Below are positions 15,977-25,884 of a DNA stretch of 64,000 nucleotides, piece by piece. The notes below the pieces were generated by a model. It was not told the DNA's origin. It was given only the letters and a program-made list of their open reading frames with translations, and made no database searches. The first letter of the stretch is position 1, and each line of letters opens with the position of its first letter. The DNA is from Roseovarius aestuarii (lineage in GTDB: Bacteria; Pseudomonadota; Alphaproteobacteria; Rhodobacterales; Rhodobacteraceae). The stretch covers positions 62,001-126,000 of the forward strand of contig JAPWHL010000005.1 of NCBI GenBank assembly GCA_027214255.1, written 5' to 3'. The position numbers were made by a program, and so were the translations under genes.

Positions 15977-18829
15977 TCACGCATTGGCGCGTTGGGTGCC
16001 TTCGGTAATGGCCGTGCGCAGTTTCTTTTCAAGGCTGCGTTGTTTGGCTTCGGAGTGGAATTTCAGGCCGAACATGTCTTTTACATAGAACGTGTCCACC
16101 ACCTGTTCGCCGAAAGTCGCGATCACGGCGCTGGCAATGTAGACGTTGTTGTCGGCCAATGTGCGGGTCAGGTCATACAGCAGGCCGGGGCGGTCGCGGG
16201 TGTCGACCTCGATGATTGTGTAAATTTCCGAGCCTTCATTGTCGAAGGTGACATGCGTGGGCACCCGAAAGGCGCGCTCGCGTTTCTTAATCTTGTCACG
16301 TGATTTGATGGCCTCGCGGGCCATGACCTCGCCTTTGAGGGTGCGGTGAATCGTCTTGCGCAGGCGCGGAAGGCGGGCCGCATCATACGGATGCCCCTCG
16401 GTGTCTTGCACCCAGAATACGGCGGTCGCAAATCCGTCGGCAGATGTGTAAGTGCGCGCATCAACGACGTTGGCCCCGACCAGCGCCAAAGCCCCCGCCA
16501 AGCGCGAGAAAATGCCGGGATGATCGGCCATGGCAAAGCAGACGCGTGTGGCATCGCGATCTTCATCCAGATGCAGGTCAATGCCGATGCCGCCGCCGTT
16601 GCCGTCATTGGCGGTGTTGCGGTCTAGATCACGCAGCAGATTGGCAAAGACGACATGGGCCGTCACGTGCAACCCCTGCCAATAGGGCGGATAGTGGCGC
16701 GCTGTTTCGGCCTTCAGGGCCTTGGCGTCCCAGTCGGACAGGGCTTCGCGCAGGTTGCGCTTGGCGTCCGAGCCGCGTTGCTCGCGGTTCAGATCTTCCA
16801 GACCGTTTTCCATCGCGCGCCGGGTCTGGCGATACAGCGCACGGATCAGGGATGCTTTCCAATTATTCCACGTTCCCGGCCCGACGCCGCGAATGTCACA
16901 GACCGTCAACACGCACAGCATGTCCAGCCTTTCACGTGTTTGCACCGCCTTGGCAAAGTCGCGCACTGTGCGCGGATCGGCAATATCGCGCTTTTGCGCC
17001 ATATCCGACATCAACAGGTGATAGCGCACCAGCCATTCGGCGGTGTCTACTTCTTTGGGTTTCAGGCCCAGACGAGGTCCGACACGGCGCATGATCTTGG
17101 CGCCGAGAATCGAATGATCTTCGTCGCGCCCCTTGCCGATGTCATGCATCAACATCGCGACATACAGAACGCGCCGGTTGATTCCGCGTTCAAGGATGGA
17201 CGAGGCGACGGGCAGGGCTTCGATCAACTCGCCGCGTTCGATCATTGCCAGATTTCGGATGCATTGGATCGTGTGTTCGTCCACCGTGTAATGGTGATAC
17301 ATGTTGAATTGCATCATGGCCACGATTGGCTCGAACTCGGGCAAAAAGGCCGAGAGCACGCCCAATTCATTCATCCGCCGCAACGCGCGCTCTGGGTTGC
17401 CATGTTTCAGCAGCAATCCCAGAAACAGCTTTTGAGCCACCGGATCATTGCGCATGCGATCATCGATCAGATCAAGATTGGCCGTCACCAACAGCATCGC
17501 ATCCGGGTGGATCAACAGCCCGGTGCGCAACCCCTCCTCAAAGACGCGCAACAGGTTCAAAGGGTCGGCCAGAAACGCGGCTTCGTCGGTGATGGCCAGA
17601 CGGCCATGAACCTCGGTATAGCCGGGCTTTAGCTTTTTCTTGCGCCGGAACAGGCGCTGCAACAGCGGTTCGGATTTGACATGGGCTGCTTCCAGTTTGG
17701 TCAGGAAAATGCGGGTCAGATCGCCAACGGATGTGGCGTGGCGAAAATAATCCTGCATGAAAAACTCGACCGCGCGGCGTCCGCTGTGGTCTGTGTAGCC
17801 CATGCGTTCGGCCACCTCGACTTGCAGATCAAATGTCAGCTGATCTGACGGGCGCTTGGTCGCCAGATGCAAATGACAGCGCACCGCCCAGAGATAGTTC
17901 TCAGCCTGCGCGAACGTGTCGAATTCGTCCTTGGTGAACATGCCGTGGCGGACCAGTTCGGACAGGTCGGTGACGCGATACAGGTATTTTGAAATCCAGA
18001 ACAGAGATTGCAGATCGCGTAGGCCGCCTTTGCCTTCCTTGACGTTCGGTTCGACCATATAGCGCTGGCCGCCTTGCTTTTCATGGCGCGCATCGCGCTC
18101 TTCCAGCTTGGCCTCGATAAACCCGCGTTCGGTGCCCTGGAACAGGTCGTTCCACAGGCGATGGTTCAGCCGCGCGGCCAGTTTGGCATCGCCGCATAGA
18201 AAACGGTTTTCCAACAAGGCGGTGCGGATGGTGAAATCCTCGACCCCAAGTCGAAGGCATTCCTGCACGCTGCGCGTGGATTGGCCGATTTTCAGCCGCA
18301 AATCCCACAAGAGATACAGCATGTCCTCAATCACGCTTTCGGCCCAAGCCGTCAGTTTATAGGGGATCAAAAACAGCAGATCGACATCCGACTGAGGTGC
18401 CATTTCGCCCCGACCGTATCCGCCCACGGCCAGCACGGACAGGCGTTCGCCCTCGGTCGGGTTAGGGATGGGATGCATGGCATGCGTAGCCAGATCAAAG
18501 GCGGCGGTGACGATGCAATCGGTTAACCAGCTATAGGAATGGGTGGCTTCACGCGCCTTGAGCGGGTGCGCGGCCAGGCCGGCGGCGATGGCGTCGCGGC
18601 CCCGTTGCATTTCGTCGCCCAGAATGGCGACGGCCATCTTGCGCAGATCTCCCGATGCCTCGGCAATGCCGCGCGCCAGACGGTCTTTGACCCCAGCGAC
18701 GTCAAAAATATCCGCAGCCGGGCAAATCAGGCCGCCCGGATCGCCGGGGGCCTGATTGCGGGCTGTTCTGGAGGCAACGTTAGATGCCGGGTTAGATGCT
18801 AGGCCAGAGGCCGGTGCCACATCAGTCAT
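15977..18829 (-). CDS. glnD: Protein-PII uridylyltransferase/uridylyl-removing enzyme
   Basis: Senses glutamine and adds or removes UMP on PII proteins, controlling nitrogen assimilation. About 950 residues. The nucleotidyltransferase domain has GGYGRGEMAPQSDVDLLFL, followed by the GlnD-specific domain, an HD domain (MLMHDIGKGRDEDH) for the removal activity, and two C-terminal ACT domains (ending in TRDRPGLLYDLTRTLADNN). I chose the ATG at 18829; an in-frame TTG at 18862 would overlap the preceding lipoprotein gene. It follows that gene by 13 bases and precedes the MOSC gene by 17, so all are probably one transcript. Confidence 0.95.
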   Translation of the reverse strand: MTDVAPASGLASNPASNVASRTARNQAPGDPGGLICPAADIFDVAGVKDRLARGIAEASGDLRKMAVAILGDEMQRGRDAIAAGLAAHPLKAREATHSYSWLTDCIVTAAFDLATHAMHPIPNPTEGERLSVLAVGGYGRGEMAPQSDVDLLFLIPYKLTAWAESVIEDMLYLLWDLRLKIGQSTRSVQECLRLGVEDFTIRTALLENRFLCGDAKLAARLNHRLWNDLFQGTERGFIEAKLEERDARHEKQGGQRYMVEPNVKEGKGGLRDLQSLFWISKYLYRVTDLSELVRHGMFTKDEFDTFAQAENYLWAVRCHLHLATKRPSDQLTFDLQVEVAERMGYTDHSGRRAVEFFMQDYFRHATSVGDLTRIFLTKLEAAHVKSEPLLQRLFRRKKKLKPGYTEVHGRLAITDEAAFLADPLNLLRVFEEGLRTGLLIHPDAMLLVTANLDLIDDRMRNDPVAQKLFLGLLLKHGNPERALRRMNELGVLSAFLPEFEPIVAMMQFNMYHHYTVDEHTIQCIRNLAMIERGELIEALPVASSILERGINRRVLYVAMLMHDIGKGRDEDHSILGAKIMRRVGPRLGLKPKEVDTAEWLVRYHLLMSDMAQKRDIADPRTVRDFAKAVQTRERLDMLCVLTVCDIRGVGPGTWNNWKASLIRALYRQTRRAMENGLEDLNREQRGSDAKRNLREALSDWDAKALKAETARHYPPYWQGLHVTAHVVFANLLRDLDRNTANDGNGGGIGIDLHLDEDRDATRVCFAMADHPGIFSRLAGALALVGANVVDARTYTSADGFATAVFWVQDTEGHPYDAARLPRLRKTIHRTLKGEVMAREAIKSRDKIKKRERAFRVPTHVTFDNEGSEIYTIIEVDTRDRPGLLYDLTRTLADNNVYIASAVIATFGEQVVDTFYVKDMFGLKFHSEAKQRSLEKKLRTAITEGTQRANA

Positions 18830-18842
18830 GGAGTGTACTGGA

Positions 18843-20030
18843 TCAGAAACCCGCCCCGCCAAATCCGGCTGGCGCTGGATCGATGATCACCAGTTTTCCA
18901 TCACGTACAGAGGCCACAGCCAAGGCACGGTCGCTGGTGCCGTCCTTGCGCAGGCGGAATGCACCATCCACGCCCTTGAACCCGGCACCCTGTGTCAGGC
19001 TGGCATGGGTCAGAGCGTCACGTTTGCCGGTTTTGACCAGCGCGCCGATTGCAGCGATTCCGTCATAGGCAAGCCCGGCAATGGCGTGGGGAGCAGTGCC
19101 GTTGGCCTGTTGGAACCGGGCCTGAAAACGGGCGGTGCGCTGTGGGTCGGGCAGGGCGAACCACCCTCCCTGAACACCGGGCAGCGTCATGGTCTGCGCG
19201 GGTTTGTCCCATCGCGCCAGGCCGATGTATTGAACCGCCGAAGGGCCCATTCCGGCCTCGGGCAGCATCTGAGTGAACAGTGGAAGAGCGCCCGCCGTGT
19301 TGGCCGTCATGAACACGGTATCTGCACCTGTGCTGCGTGCCGTGTTTACGATCTGGGGAACGGCGGCAACGACGCCCTCTTTGGAAAACTGGTAAGGGAC
19401 CGTGCCGACAACCGTGGCCCCCGCAGCGCTGGCGGCTTTCAGGATCGCGCGCTCGCCCAATTGTCCGGTCAGGTTTTGCGAATGAACGGTCAGGATGCGT
19501 TTCTTGCCGTTGCGTACCGCATAGCGGGCCAGCCGCTCGGCAGTGTTGTCAAAGGTTTGCCCCAGAACGAACAGGTTGCCGCCAGCGATGGTGGCATTGT
19601 TCGAAAACGCCAGAACGTTGATGTTCTTGGGGGCCACGGCGACGGCGACGGCGTTGGCTGATTCGGCATGCAGCGGGCCGACGATGATCTTGGCCCCGTC
19701 AGCGGCTGCGTTCAGTGCAGCTTGCTGGGACTGGCCGGGTTGACCGGCTGTGCCATAAACGCGCAGGTCAATCTGCACACCTTGCAGATCAGCAACCGCC
19801 ATGCGTGCGGCTGCCTCCAGATCGCGGGCCAGCGCGGCTTCTTGCGGGTTCGCAGATCCGTGTGGAACCAACAGGGCAACGGCGACCGGCGCATTGGGAG
19901 ATATGGTTTGACCGCCACCACCGCCACCTGAGTTCATGCTGGCGGGCTGACACGCGGCAAGCACGATCACACAAAACAGAGCGGCCAGACGGGCCAACAC
20001 CTTGCGGGCGGGAGACAAAACGGCAAACAT
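18843..20030 (-). CDS. LpoA-like penicillin-binding protein activator (lipoprotein)
   Basis: A 395-residue lipoprotein: signal peptide about 1-26 with lipobox VLAAC (Cys27), a Gly-rich linker (residues 34-40), then a periplasmic type I binding fold (VAVALLVPHGSANPQEAALA onward; GPLHAESANAVAV). This matches the LpoA/YraM group, which stimulates class A penicillin-binding proteins, although alphaproteobacterial members lack the LpoA TPR domain. Divergent from rsmI and next to yraN, the same neighbourhood as in E. coli yraL-yraM-yraN, which supports the call. Confidence 0.87.
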   Translation of the reverse strand: MFAVLSPARKVLARLAALFCVIVLAACQPASMNSGGGGGGQTISPNAPVAVALLVPHGSANPQEAALARDLEAAARMAVADLQGVQIDLRVYGTAGQPGQSQQAALNAAADGAKIIVGPLHAESANAVAVAVAPKNINVLAFSNNATIAGGNLFVLGQTFDNTAERLARYAVRNGKKRILTVHSQNLTGQLGERAILKAASAAGATVVGTVPYQFSKEGVVAAVPQIVNTARSTGADTVFMTANTAGALPLFTQMLPEAGMGPSAVQYIGLARWDKPAQTMTLPGVQGGWFALPDPQRTARFQARFQQANGTAPHAIAGLAYDGIAAIGALVKTGKRDALTHASLTQGAGFKGVDGAFRLRKDGTSDRALAVASVRDGKLVIIDPAPAGFGGAGF

Positions 20031-20116
20031 GGGACTACCTCACTTGGACTGACGGGCTGTGCTAAGAGCAGGCCCCGGGTTAAGGGGGATAATAAACGTC
20101 ATGAGAGGCGGGTCCA

Positions 20117-20980
20117 GTGGTGAATCCGAACCGGCAGAAACTGGCCCCCGGGCTCTATCTTGTGGCGACGCCGCTGGGAACGGCGCGCGACATTACGTTG
20201 CGCTCGCTGGACATCCTTGCTTCGGCAGATGTGATTGCAGCCGAGGATACCCGCAGCCTGCGCAAGTTGATGGATATTCACGGTATTGCCCTGAATGACC
20301 GGCCCATGCTGGCCTATCACGATCACAACGGCGGGCGTGTGCGCCCTCGCTTGATGGAGGCGATGGCCGCTGGCCAATCCGTGGTTTACGCATCCGAGGC
20401 GGGAACGCCGATGGTGGCGGACCCCGGGTTTGATCTGGCGCGGGCGGCTATTGCGGACGGGTTTGCCCTGATCTCGGCGCCGGGGCCATCGGCGGTTATC
20501 ACCGCGTTAACCGTGTCGGGCCTGCCGACAGATCGCTTTTTATTCGCGGGTTTCCTGCCCAATACGTCCTCGGCGCGCAAAACGGGGCTGAAATCTCTGT
20601 CCGAAGTGCCTGCGACGCTCGTCTTTTACGAATCACCCAAACGCGTTGCGGCCATGCTGCGCGATGCGGCCGAGGTCTTGGGTGCAGATCGGCAGGCGGC
20701 ACTGTGTCGTGAACTGACCAAGAAATTCGAAGAGGTGCTTCGCGGGTCCTTGGGCGATCTGGCGGCCGAGTTGAAAGAATCTCCGCGCAAGGGTGAAATG
20801 GTTGTGCTGATTGATCGTGCAGGGGAACGGATTGTTAACTCTGATGAAATAGAATCAAATCTACGTGCCGTTCTTGGGGAAATGTCGGTACGTGATGCCG
20901 CCGATAAGGTCGCGGCCGATCTGGGGCTGAAACGGCGGGCAGTTTATCAGATGGCCCTGAAATTACAGGGCGACCCCTGA
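20117..20980 (+). CDS. rsmI: 16S rRNA (cytidine(1402)-2'-O)-methyltransferase
   Basis: Methylates the ribose of C1402 in 16S rRNA using SAM. The 287-residue tetrapyrrole-methylase fold has the family start GLYLVATPLGTARDIT, SADVIAAEDTRSLRKLM, the SAM loop SEAGTPMVADPG and APGPSAVITALTVSGLPTD. It begins with tandem GTG codons (20117, 20120), with AGAGG about nine bases upstream of the first. Followed after 14 bases by the yraN-like gene. Confidence 0.96.
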   Translation: MVNPNRQKLAPGLYLVATPLGTARDITLRSLDILASADVIAAEDTRSLRKLMDIHGIALNDRPMLAYHDHNGGRVRPRLMEAMAAGQSVVYASEAGTPMVADPGFDLARAAIADGFALISAPGPSAVITALTVSGLPTDRFLFAGFLPNTSSARKTGLKSLSEVPATLVFYESPKRVAAMLRDAAEVLGADRQAALCRELTKKFEEVLRGSLGDLAAELKESPRKGEMVVLIDRAGERIVNSDEIESNLRAVLGEMSVRDAADKVAADLGLKRRAVYQMALKLQGDP

Positions 20981-20994
20981 AAGGCGGTTCGCAT

Positions 20995-21408
20995 ATGGCG
21001 CAACATTTAGAAAGGTCTCACTCACGCGACGCGCCGGTTGTGGCGCGTCGGGATCGTGGCCGCCGCGCTTACCGTACGGGGCTGGCCGCCGAGGAGCGTG
21101 CAACCGCACTGTATCTGGCGGCGGGTTTGACGCTGTTGGAAACCCGCTGGCGGGCAAAAGGCGGTGAAATTGATCTGATTTTCAAGGACGCCTGTACAAT
21201 TGTGTTCTGCGAAGTAAAACAGGCAGGCACCCATGATGATGCCATCAACAGGTTACGTCCAGCGCAGGCGCGACGCATCCATATGGCGGCGTCGGAGTAT
21301 CTGGATCAATGCCCAGATGGACAGCTAAGCGACACCAGATTTGACGTGGCAACCGTCGACGCCGTCGGGCAATGCCGGATTCATGAAAACATGCTCGCGC
21401 ATTTCTGA
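20995..21408 (+). CDS. YraN/UPF0102 family protein
   Basis: A 137-residue protein with the restriction-endonuclease-like core typical of UPF0102: GEIDLIF (catalytic-type aspartate) and FCEVKQ, preceded by the helix GLAAEERATALYL. Related archaeal Holliday-junction resolvases share this fold, but the role of YraN is unknown. Here EVK is followed by Q instead of the common R/T, a mild divergence. Between rsmI and gshB, the standard neighbourhood. Confidence 0.88.
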   Translation: MAQHLERSHSRDAPVVARRDRGRRAYRTGLAAEERATALYLAAGLTLLETRWRAKGGEIDLIFKDACTIVFCEVKQAGTHDDAINRLRPAQARRIHMAASEYLDQCPDGQLSDTRFDVATVDAVGQCRIHENMLAHF

Positions 21409-21468
21409 ATTGCACCCGGCTCGCGCATGGCCCATGTAAACAGCGTACCAACGCGAGGACCTTGGCCC

Positions 21469-22404
21469 ATGAAAATCGCCTTTCAGATGGACCCTATCGA
21501 GCCGATCAACATCAATGCCGACAGCACGTTTCGTCTTGCCGAAGAGGCGCAGGCACGCGGGCACACGTTGTTTTACTACACGCCTGACAAGCTGTCGTAT
21601 GACGAAGGACGAATAACCGCGCGTGGCTGGCCGCTTCAGGTGCAGCGCGTTGCGGGCAATCACGCTATTCTGGGCGAGGAAACCACCGTTGATCTGGCGG
21701 ATTTCGATGTGGTCTGGCTGCGTCAAGACCCGCCTTTTGACATGTTCTACATCACCACCACGCATCTATTGGACCGTTTGGCACCCAAAACTCTGGTGGT
21801 GAATGATCCGTTTTGGGTCCGCAACTTCCCCGAGAAGCTGTTGATTCTTGATTTCCCACAGCTGATGCCGCCGACGACAATCGCCCGCGATCTGTCCACC
21901 ATCCGCGCGTTCCGCGACCGGCATGGCGACGTGATTCTGAAGCCGCTTTATGGCAACGGAGGTGCGGGGGTTTTTCTGCTGCGCGCCGGGGACAGCAACC
22001 TTAGCTCGCTCTATGAAATGTTCACTGGCTTTAGCCGCGAACCGTTGATTGTGCAAAAATTCCTGCCTCAGGTGTCGGCGGGCGACAAACGCGTCATTCT
22101 GGTCGATGGTGAACCTGTGGGCGCGATCAACCGTGTTCCGGCCGAGGGCGAGACCAGATCGAATATGCATGTGGGCGGGCGCCCTGAAAAGGTGGACCTG
22201 ACCGAACGTGATCTTGAAATCTGTGCCACTATCGGCCCGCTTCTGCGGGAAAAGGGGCAGGTCTTTGTCGGGATTGATGTGATCGGCGACTATCTGACCG
22301 AGATCAACGTTACCTCCCCGACCGGCATTCAAGAGCTGGAACGTTTCGACGGCGTCAATATCGCAGGCAAGATCTGGGACGCGATCGAAGCCAAGCGCGC
22401 GTGA
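21469..22404 (+). CDS. gshB: Glutathione synthetase
   Basis: Joins gamma-glutamylcysteine and glycine with ATP. The 311-residue prokaryotic GshB has the N-terminal [21 protein letters not shown] region, RQDPPFDM, and an ATP-grasp domain with [15 protein letters not shown] and the metal-binding [11 protein letters not shown] near the end. I chose the ATG at 21469 with GAGG about ten bases upstream; an in-frame ATG at 21427 has no ribosome site. The stop overlaps the esterase GTG (GTGA). Confidence 0.96.
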   Translation: MKIAFQMDPIEPININADSTFRLAEEAQARGHTLFYYTPDKLSYDEGRITARGWPLQVQRVAGNHAILGEETTVDLADFDVVWLRQDPPFDMFYITTTHLLDRLAPKTLVVNDPFWVRNFPEKLLILDFPQLMPPTTIARDLSTIRAFRDRHGDVILKPLYGNGGAGVFLLRAGDSNLSSLYEMFTGFSREPLIVQKFLPQVSAGDKRVILVDGEPVGAINRVPAEGETRSNMHVGGRPEKVDLTERDLEICATIGPLLREKGQVFVGIDVIGDYLTEINVTSPTGIQELERFDGVNIAGKIWDAIEAKRA

Positions 22405-23309
22405 GCCTGCGGGCCCGCTTGCTGACGGGTTGGCTGCGCCAAACGGAAAAGCGGTTTATTGCGCGCACGGATCGGCCCGACCGGTTGCGGCGTCATATGG
22501 AGCGCACGGCGCGAATGCTGTTTCGTGCTCCGGCGGGTGTGACATTTGACGAACTGATCCTTGGCCCTGATGAGGGTATGAAGCTGCGTGCAACCTCAGT
22601 TGCACCGCAAGATCAACGCGACGGGCCACTGATCCTGTATTTTCACGGGGGCGGTTATGTTTTTGGCTCGCCGCAGACGCATCGCGCGATGGTGGCACAT
22701 CTGGCGGCGCGCACCCGGTTGAAGGCAATTTTACCGCGCTATCGTCTGGCTCCCGAGAATCCGTTTCCCGCCGCGCTGGAGGATGCGCTGACCGCGTACC
22801 GTGCGGTGATGGATCATCCGGGCGGTGTTATTCTGGGCGGGGACAGCGCCGGGGGCGGGTTGTCGCTGTCGCTTTTGGCGCAAATCTGTGCCTTGGGCTT
22901 GCGCCCGCCAGTGGGCACGTTTTGCTTTTCGCCGCTCACGGATTTCACCTTTGCCGGCCCAAGTTTCACCCGGAACGCTGCGGCTGACGCCGTGCTGCCC
23001 GCGCATCGGGCCGCTGATATGGTGCACATGTACCTAAAAGGCGCGAATCCGTCGGACCCGCGCGCATCCCCGCTATTTGCCAGCTTTATCGGTGCGGGCC
23101 CTGTTTGGCTGACCGTTGGGGATACGGAAATTCTGGCCGATGACACGCGGCGCATGACCGACAGTTTGATTGCACAGGGCGTGGACGTGACCTGTGTGAT
23201 CGAACAGGATTTGCCACATGTCTGGCCGCTGATGCACGGGTTGATCCCCGAAGCGCGTCAAACCATGACGGAACTGGCCGGGTGGATTACAGCGCTTTCG
23301 CGTCTGTGA
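22401..23309 (+). CDS. HSL-family alpha/beta hydrolase (esterase)
   Basis: A 302-residue esterase or lipase of the hormone-sensitive lipase group. The oxyanion motif is HGGGYVFGS, the nucleophile serine is in GGDSAGGG, and the aspartate (GDTEILADD) and histidine (DLPHVW) complete the triad. It probably hydrolyses short-chain esters; the natural substrate is unknown. It begins at GTG overlapping the gshB stop, so translation is likely coupled. Its 3' end overlaps the convergent comM by 23 bases. Confidence 0.9.
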   Translation: MSLRARLLTGWLRQTEKRFIARTDRPDRLRRHMERTARMLFRAPAGVTFDELILGPDEGMKLRATSVAPQDQRDGPLILYFHGGGYVFGSPQTHRAMVAHLAARTRLKAILPRYRLAPENPFPAALEDALTAYRAVMDHPGGVILGGDSAGGGLSLSLLAQICALGLRPPVGTFCFSPLTDFTFAGPSFTRNAAADAVLPAHRAADMVHMYLKGANPSDPRASPLFASFIGAGPVWLTVGDTEILADDTRRMTDSLIAQGVDVTCVIEQDLPHVWPLMHGLIPEARQTMTELAGWITALSRL

Positions 23310-24801
23310 TTCGATAGCTGGCGGCCTCGGCTACATGTGGGCGGCGCACGGTTTCGGACCCGTCCAGATCGGCGATGGTGCGTGCCACCCGTAAAACCCG
23401 GTGATATCCGCGCGCTGACAGTCCGAATTGGTCAGCCAAACGAGCGAGCAAGGCGCGCCCTTCGTCGTCTGGAGTGGCGACCGCGTCCAGAACTGCCCCT
23501 TCGGCGTCCGAGTTCAACCGCGCGCTGTCCGTTCCGTCAAAACGCGCCTCCTGCAGGGCCTGCGCGGTGGCCACGCGCGCTGCGATCTCGGCTGACGTGT
23601 CCCCCGACGCGGGCATGTCCAGATCCGAAAATGCGACGGATGGTACGTCAACGCGCAGGTCAAACCGATCCATCAGTGGTCCGCTGATCCGCCCCATGTA
23701 ATCCTCGCCACAAAGGGGGGCGCGGCTGCAGGCGCGCTCGGCCACGCTAAGATAACCGCATTTGCAGGGATTTGCGGCTGCGATCAGCATAAAGCGGCTG
23801 GGATAGGTGATGTGCGCATTCGCACGGGCGACCATGATCTGTCCGGTCTCGATCGGCTGGCGCAGGGTTTCCAGAACGGTGCGGGGAAATTCGGGAAACT
23901 CATCCAGAAACAACACGCCATTATGCGCCAGACTTATCTCACCGGGCGAGGCGCGCCGCCCGCCCCCGACGATGGCCGCCATCGATGCGGTGTGGTGGGG
24001 GTCGCGAAACGGGCGTGTTCGCGTGATGCCGCCTTCATCTAACAGCCCGGCCAGCGAGTGGATCATGCTGGTTTCCAGCGCTTCGCGCGCTGTCAGCGGG
24101 GGCAGGATTCCCGGCAGGCGCGCGGCCAGCATGGATTTTCCCGATCCGGGAGGGCCGATCAACAATAGGTGGTGTCGCCCAGCCGCTGCGATTTCCAGTG
24201 CGCGTTTGGCACGTTCCTGCCCTTTAACGTCTCTCAAATCGCGTCCGGTGTCGGATGTCAGAACCTCGCCCGGTTCGGCCGGGGGCAGGGGGGATTGGCC
24301 GGTATAGTGTCGCACCACATCCGCCAGATGCGCCGCCCCGATGACGCGTGCGGCACCCACCCATGCGGCCTCGGCACCGGACAGTTTGGGACATAGCAGC
24401 GTACGATCCTCGGCAGCGGCAGACATGGCGGCGGGCAGTGCGCCCAGTACGGGCATGATCGTCCCGTCCAGTGACAATTCGCCTAGCGAAGTGGTGTCGG
24501 CAATCGCATCCTTGGGAATAATATCCAGCGCTGCCAGAAGGGCCAGCGCGATGGGCAGGTCAAAGTGGCTGCCTTCCTTGGGCAGGTCCGCAGGGCTGAG
24601 GTTCACCGTGATCCGCTTGGACGGCAGGGCGATGGCCATTGAACTCAGCGCGGTGCGCACCCGATCGCGCGCTTCGCTGACGGCCTTATCGGCAAGGCCG
24701 ACGATGGAAAATGCTGGTAGGCCGGGGGTGACGGCGCATTGCACCTCGACTTGACGGGCTTGCACGCCTTCAAAAGCAACCGTGTAGGCGCGCGCGACCA
24801 T
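23287..24801 (-). CDS. comM: YifB/ComM-family AAA ATPase
   Basis: A 504-residue homologue of ComM, a hexameric helicase that promotes branch migration during natural transformation. Domains: N-terminal Lon-like region (ARAYTVAFEGVQARQVEVQ), Mg-chelatase AAA domain with Walker A GPPGSGKSM and Walker B LFLDEFPEF, a four-cysteine insert (NPCKCGYL...ACSRAPLCGEDY) and the C-terminal chelatase domain. I chose the ATG at 24801 with GGAG six bases upstream, because it gives the family length. An imperfect TTAA-N6-TTAA pair lies just upstream. Confidence 0.93.
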   Translation of the reverse strand: MVARAYTVAFEGVQARQVEVQCAVTPGLPAFSIVGLADKAVSEARDRVRTALSSMAIALPSKRITVNLSPADLPKEGSHFDLPIALALLAALDIIPKDAIADTTSLGELSLDGTIMPVLGALPAAMSAAAEDRTLLCPKLSGAEAAWVGAARVIGAAHLADVVRHYTGQSPLPPAEPGEVLTSDTGRDLRDVKGQERAKRALEIAAAGRHHLLLIGPPGSGKSMLAARLPGILPPLTAREALETSMIHSLAGLLDEGGITRTRPFRDPHHTASMAAIVGGGRRASPGEISLAHNGVLFLDEFPEFPRTVLETLRQPIETGQIMVARANAHITYPSRFMLIAAANPCKCGYLSVAERACSRAPLCGEDYMGRISGPLMDRFDLRVDVPSVAFSDLDMPASGDTSAEIAARVATAQALQEARFDGTDSARLNSDAEGAVLDAVATPDDEGRALLARLADQFGLSARGYHRVLRVARTIADLDGSETVRRPHVAEAASYRITDAKAL

Positions 24802-24820
24802 ATCAGGCTCCGGGTTTGGG

Positions 24821-24834
24821 TTAATATTGGTTAA
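24821..24834 (-). promoter_or_regulatory. CtrA-like imperfect box before comM
   Basis: TTAATATTGGTTAA has two TTAA half sites, but the spacing is six, not the canonical seven. It lies about 20-33 bases before the comM ATG. Competence genes are CtrA-dependent in several Rhodobacteraceae, so the position is suggestive. Confidence 0.25.
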
Positions 24835-24865
24835 CCGTAGAGCCATGAGGGTTTAGGAATGGTTA

Positions 24866-24891
24866 ATGGCGCAGGGGGTTGTCTGCGCCAT
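24866..24891 (-). terminator. 9-bp hairpin downstream of the GST gene
   Basis: ATGGCGCAG-N8-CTGCGCCAT is a perfect 9-bp stem between the GST stop (24953) and comM on the same strand. On the minus strand it is followed by TAACCATTCC, so there is only a weak T tract. Confidence 0.4.
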
Positions 24892-24952
24892 CCGTTGCCA
24901 TCGGTGTACCGCGGGTAGAAACAGGCCCCGGGTCAGGCCCTGGGCGGTTGAA

Positions 24953-25825
24953 TTAGTCGCTCACCAAGGCCATGAAAGCGGGCCATGCTTCGGGATCGGC
25001 GACGGTTTTGTCGCGGCATAGTGCGTTGCACATGCCAAAGATGCGCTCGTTCACCCGCATCAGGTGGGTCACTGGATCGCCGGAATAGGGGCAGGCTGCG
25101 TTTTCGGCTGTACCACTGTCTATAGCTTCGGCCGGAAGTGGTGCCGGGCCGGGCCATGGGCCGCTGGCAAGGTCCATCCGATACCTGTCCAGATCGGGCC
25201 CGTGTACCAGACCATAGGCACGCCACCGGCGAAAGGACGGATGCGCTAGATGCGCCGCGACATAGGCCGCAGCCCTGTCCGACACTGGCAGCTTATAACC
25301 CGCGATACGTGCCGCCACCGGCGCAAACATCGCGTCCACGATTCCGTAATCACCGCACAGCCACGGACCATCCGGCGCACAGGTGTCGCGCGCGTGTGCC
25401 CACAGATATTCCAGCCGCGCCAGATCCCCCCGCACTTCGTCTGACACAACAAACCCATCATAGCATTTGCGCAGGTTCATCGGGCAGGCCGAACGCAGCG
25501 CCACAAAGCCCGCGTGCATTTCATGGGCAAGCGCACGTGCTGTCGTACGGGCGCTTGGATCAACGGGCCACAGGGCGAGGTCGGGATGACGCGTGGCCAG
25601 TTCTTCGGCCAATCCAAGGGATTCGCCGATAACGGCTCCCTCGGGGGTGCGCAGGGCGGGCACGGTTTTGGCCGGGGCCCATCCTTGCATTTGTTCGGGG
25701 ACTCCGCCGGAATGGAAATCCACCCGGTGGATGTGGCGGGGGATGTGGAAATGATCAAACAGCAGCCAGGCGCGCTGTGACCAACTGGAATAGGCGTAAT
25801 CGCCGATGATAAGGTCATATGTCAT
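24953..25825 (-). CDS. Glutathione S-transferase family protein with cysteine-rich C-terminal extension
   Basis: Residues about 1-215 are a GST: thioredoxin fold with YAYSSWSQRAWLLFDHF (the serine of SSWS is the candidate glutathione-activating residue) and ESLGLAEEL, then the all-helical domain. The protein continues to residue 290, about 70 more than usual. The tail has CPYSGDPVTH (Cys245) and GMCNALCRDKTVADPEAWP (Cys266, Cys270), resembling YHS/TRASH-type metal-binding finger motifs. Role is unknown; detoxification or metal-linked redox chemistry are possible. Confidence 0.85.
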   Translation of the reverse strand: MTYDLIIGDYAYSSWSQRAWLLFDHFHIPRHIHRVDFHSGGVPEQMQGWAPAKTVPALRTPEGAVIGESLGLAEELATRHPDLALWPVDPSARTTARALAHEMHAGFVALRSACPMNLRKCYDGFVVSDEVRGDLARLEYLWAHARDTCAPDGPWLCGDYGIVDAMFAPVAARIAGYKLPVSDRAAAYVAAHLAHPSFRRWRAYGLVHGPDLDRYRMDLASGPWPGPAPLPAEAIDSGTAENAACPYSGDPVTHLMRVNERIFGMCNALCRDKTVADPEAWPAFMALVSD

Positions 25826-25884
25826 GGGGGCAGTTTAGGCACATGTACCCGGTGCCGCCTAGTCAGCAAATGTGCGCGTCGCCA

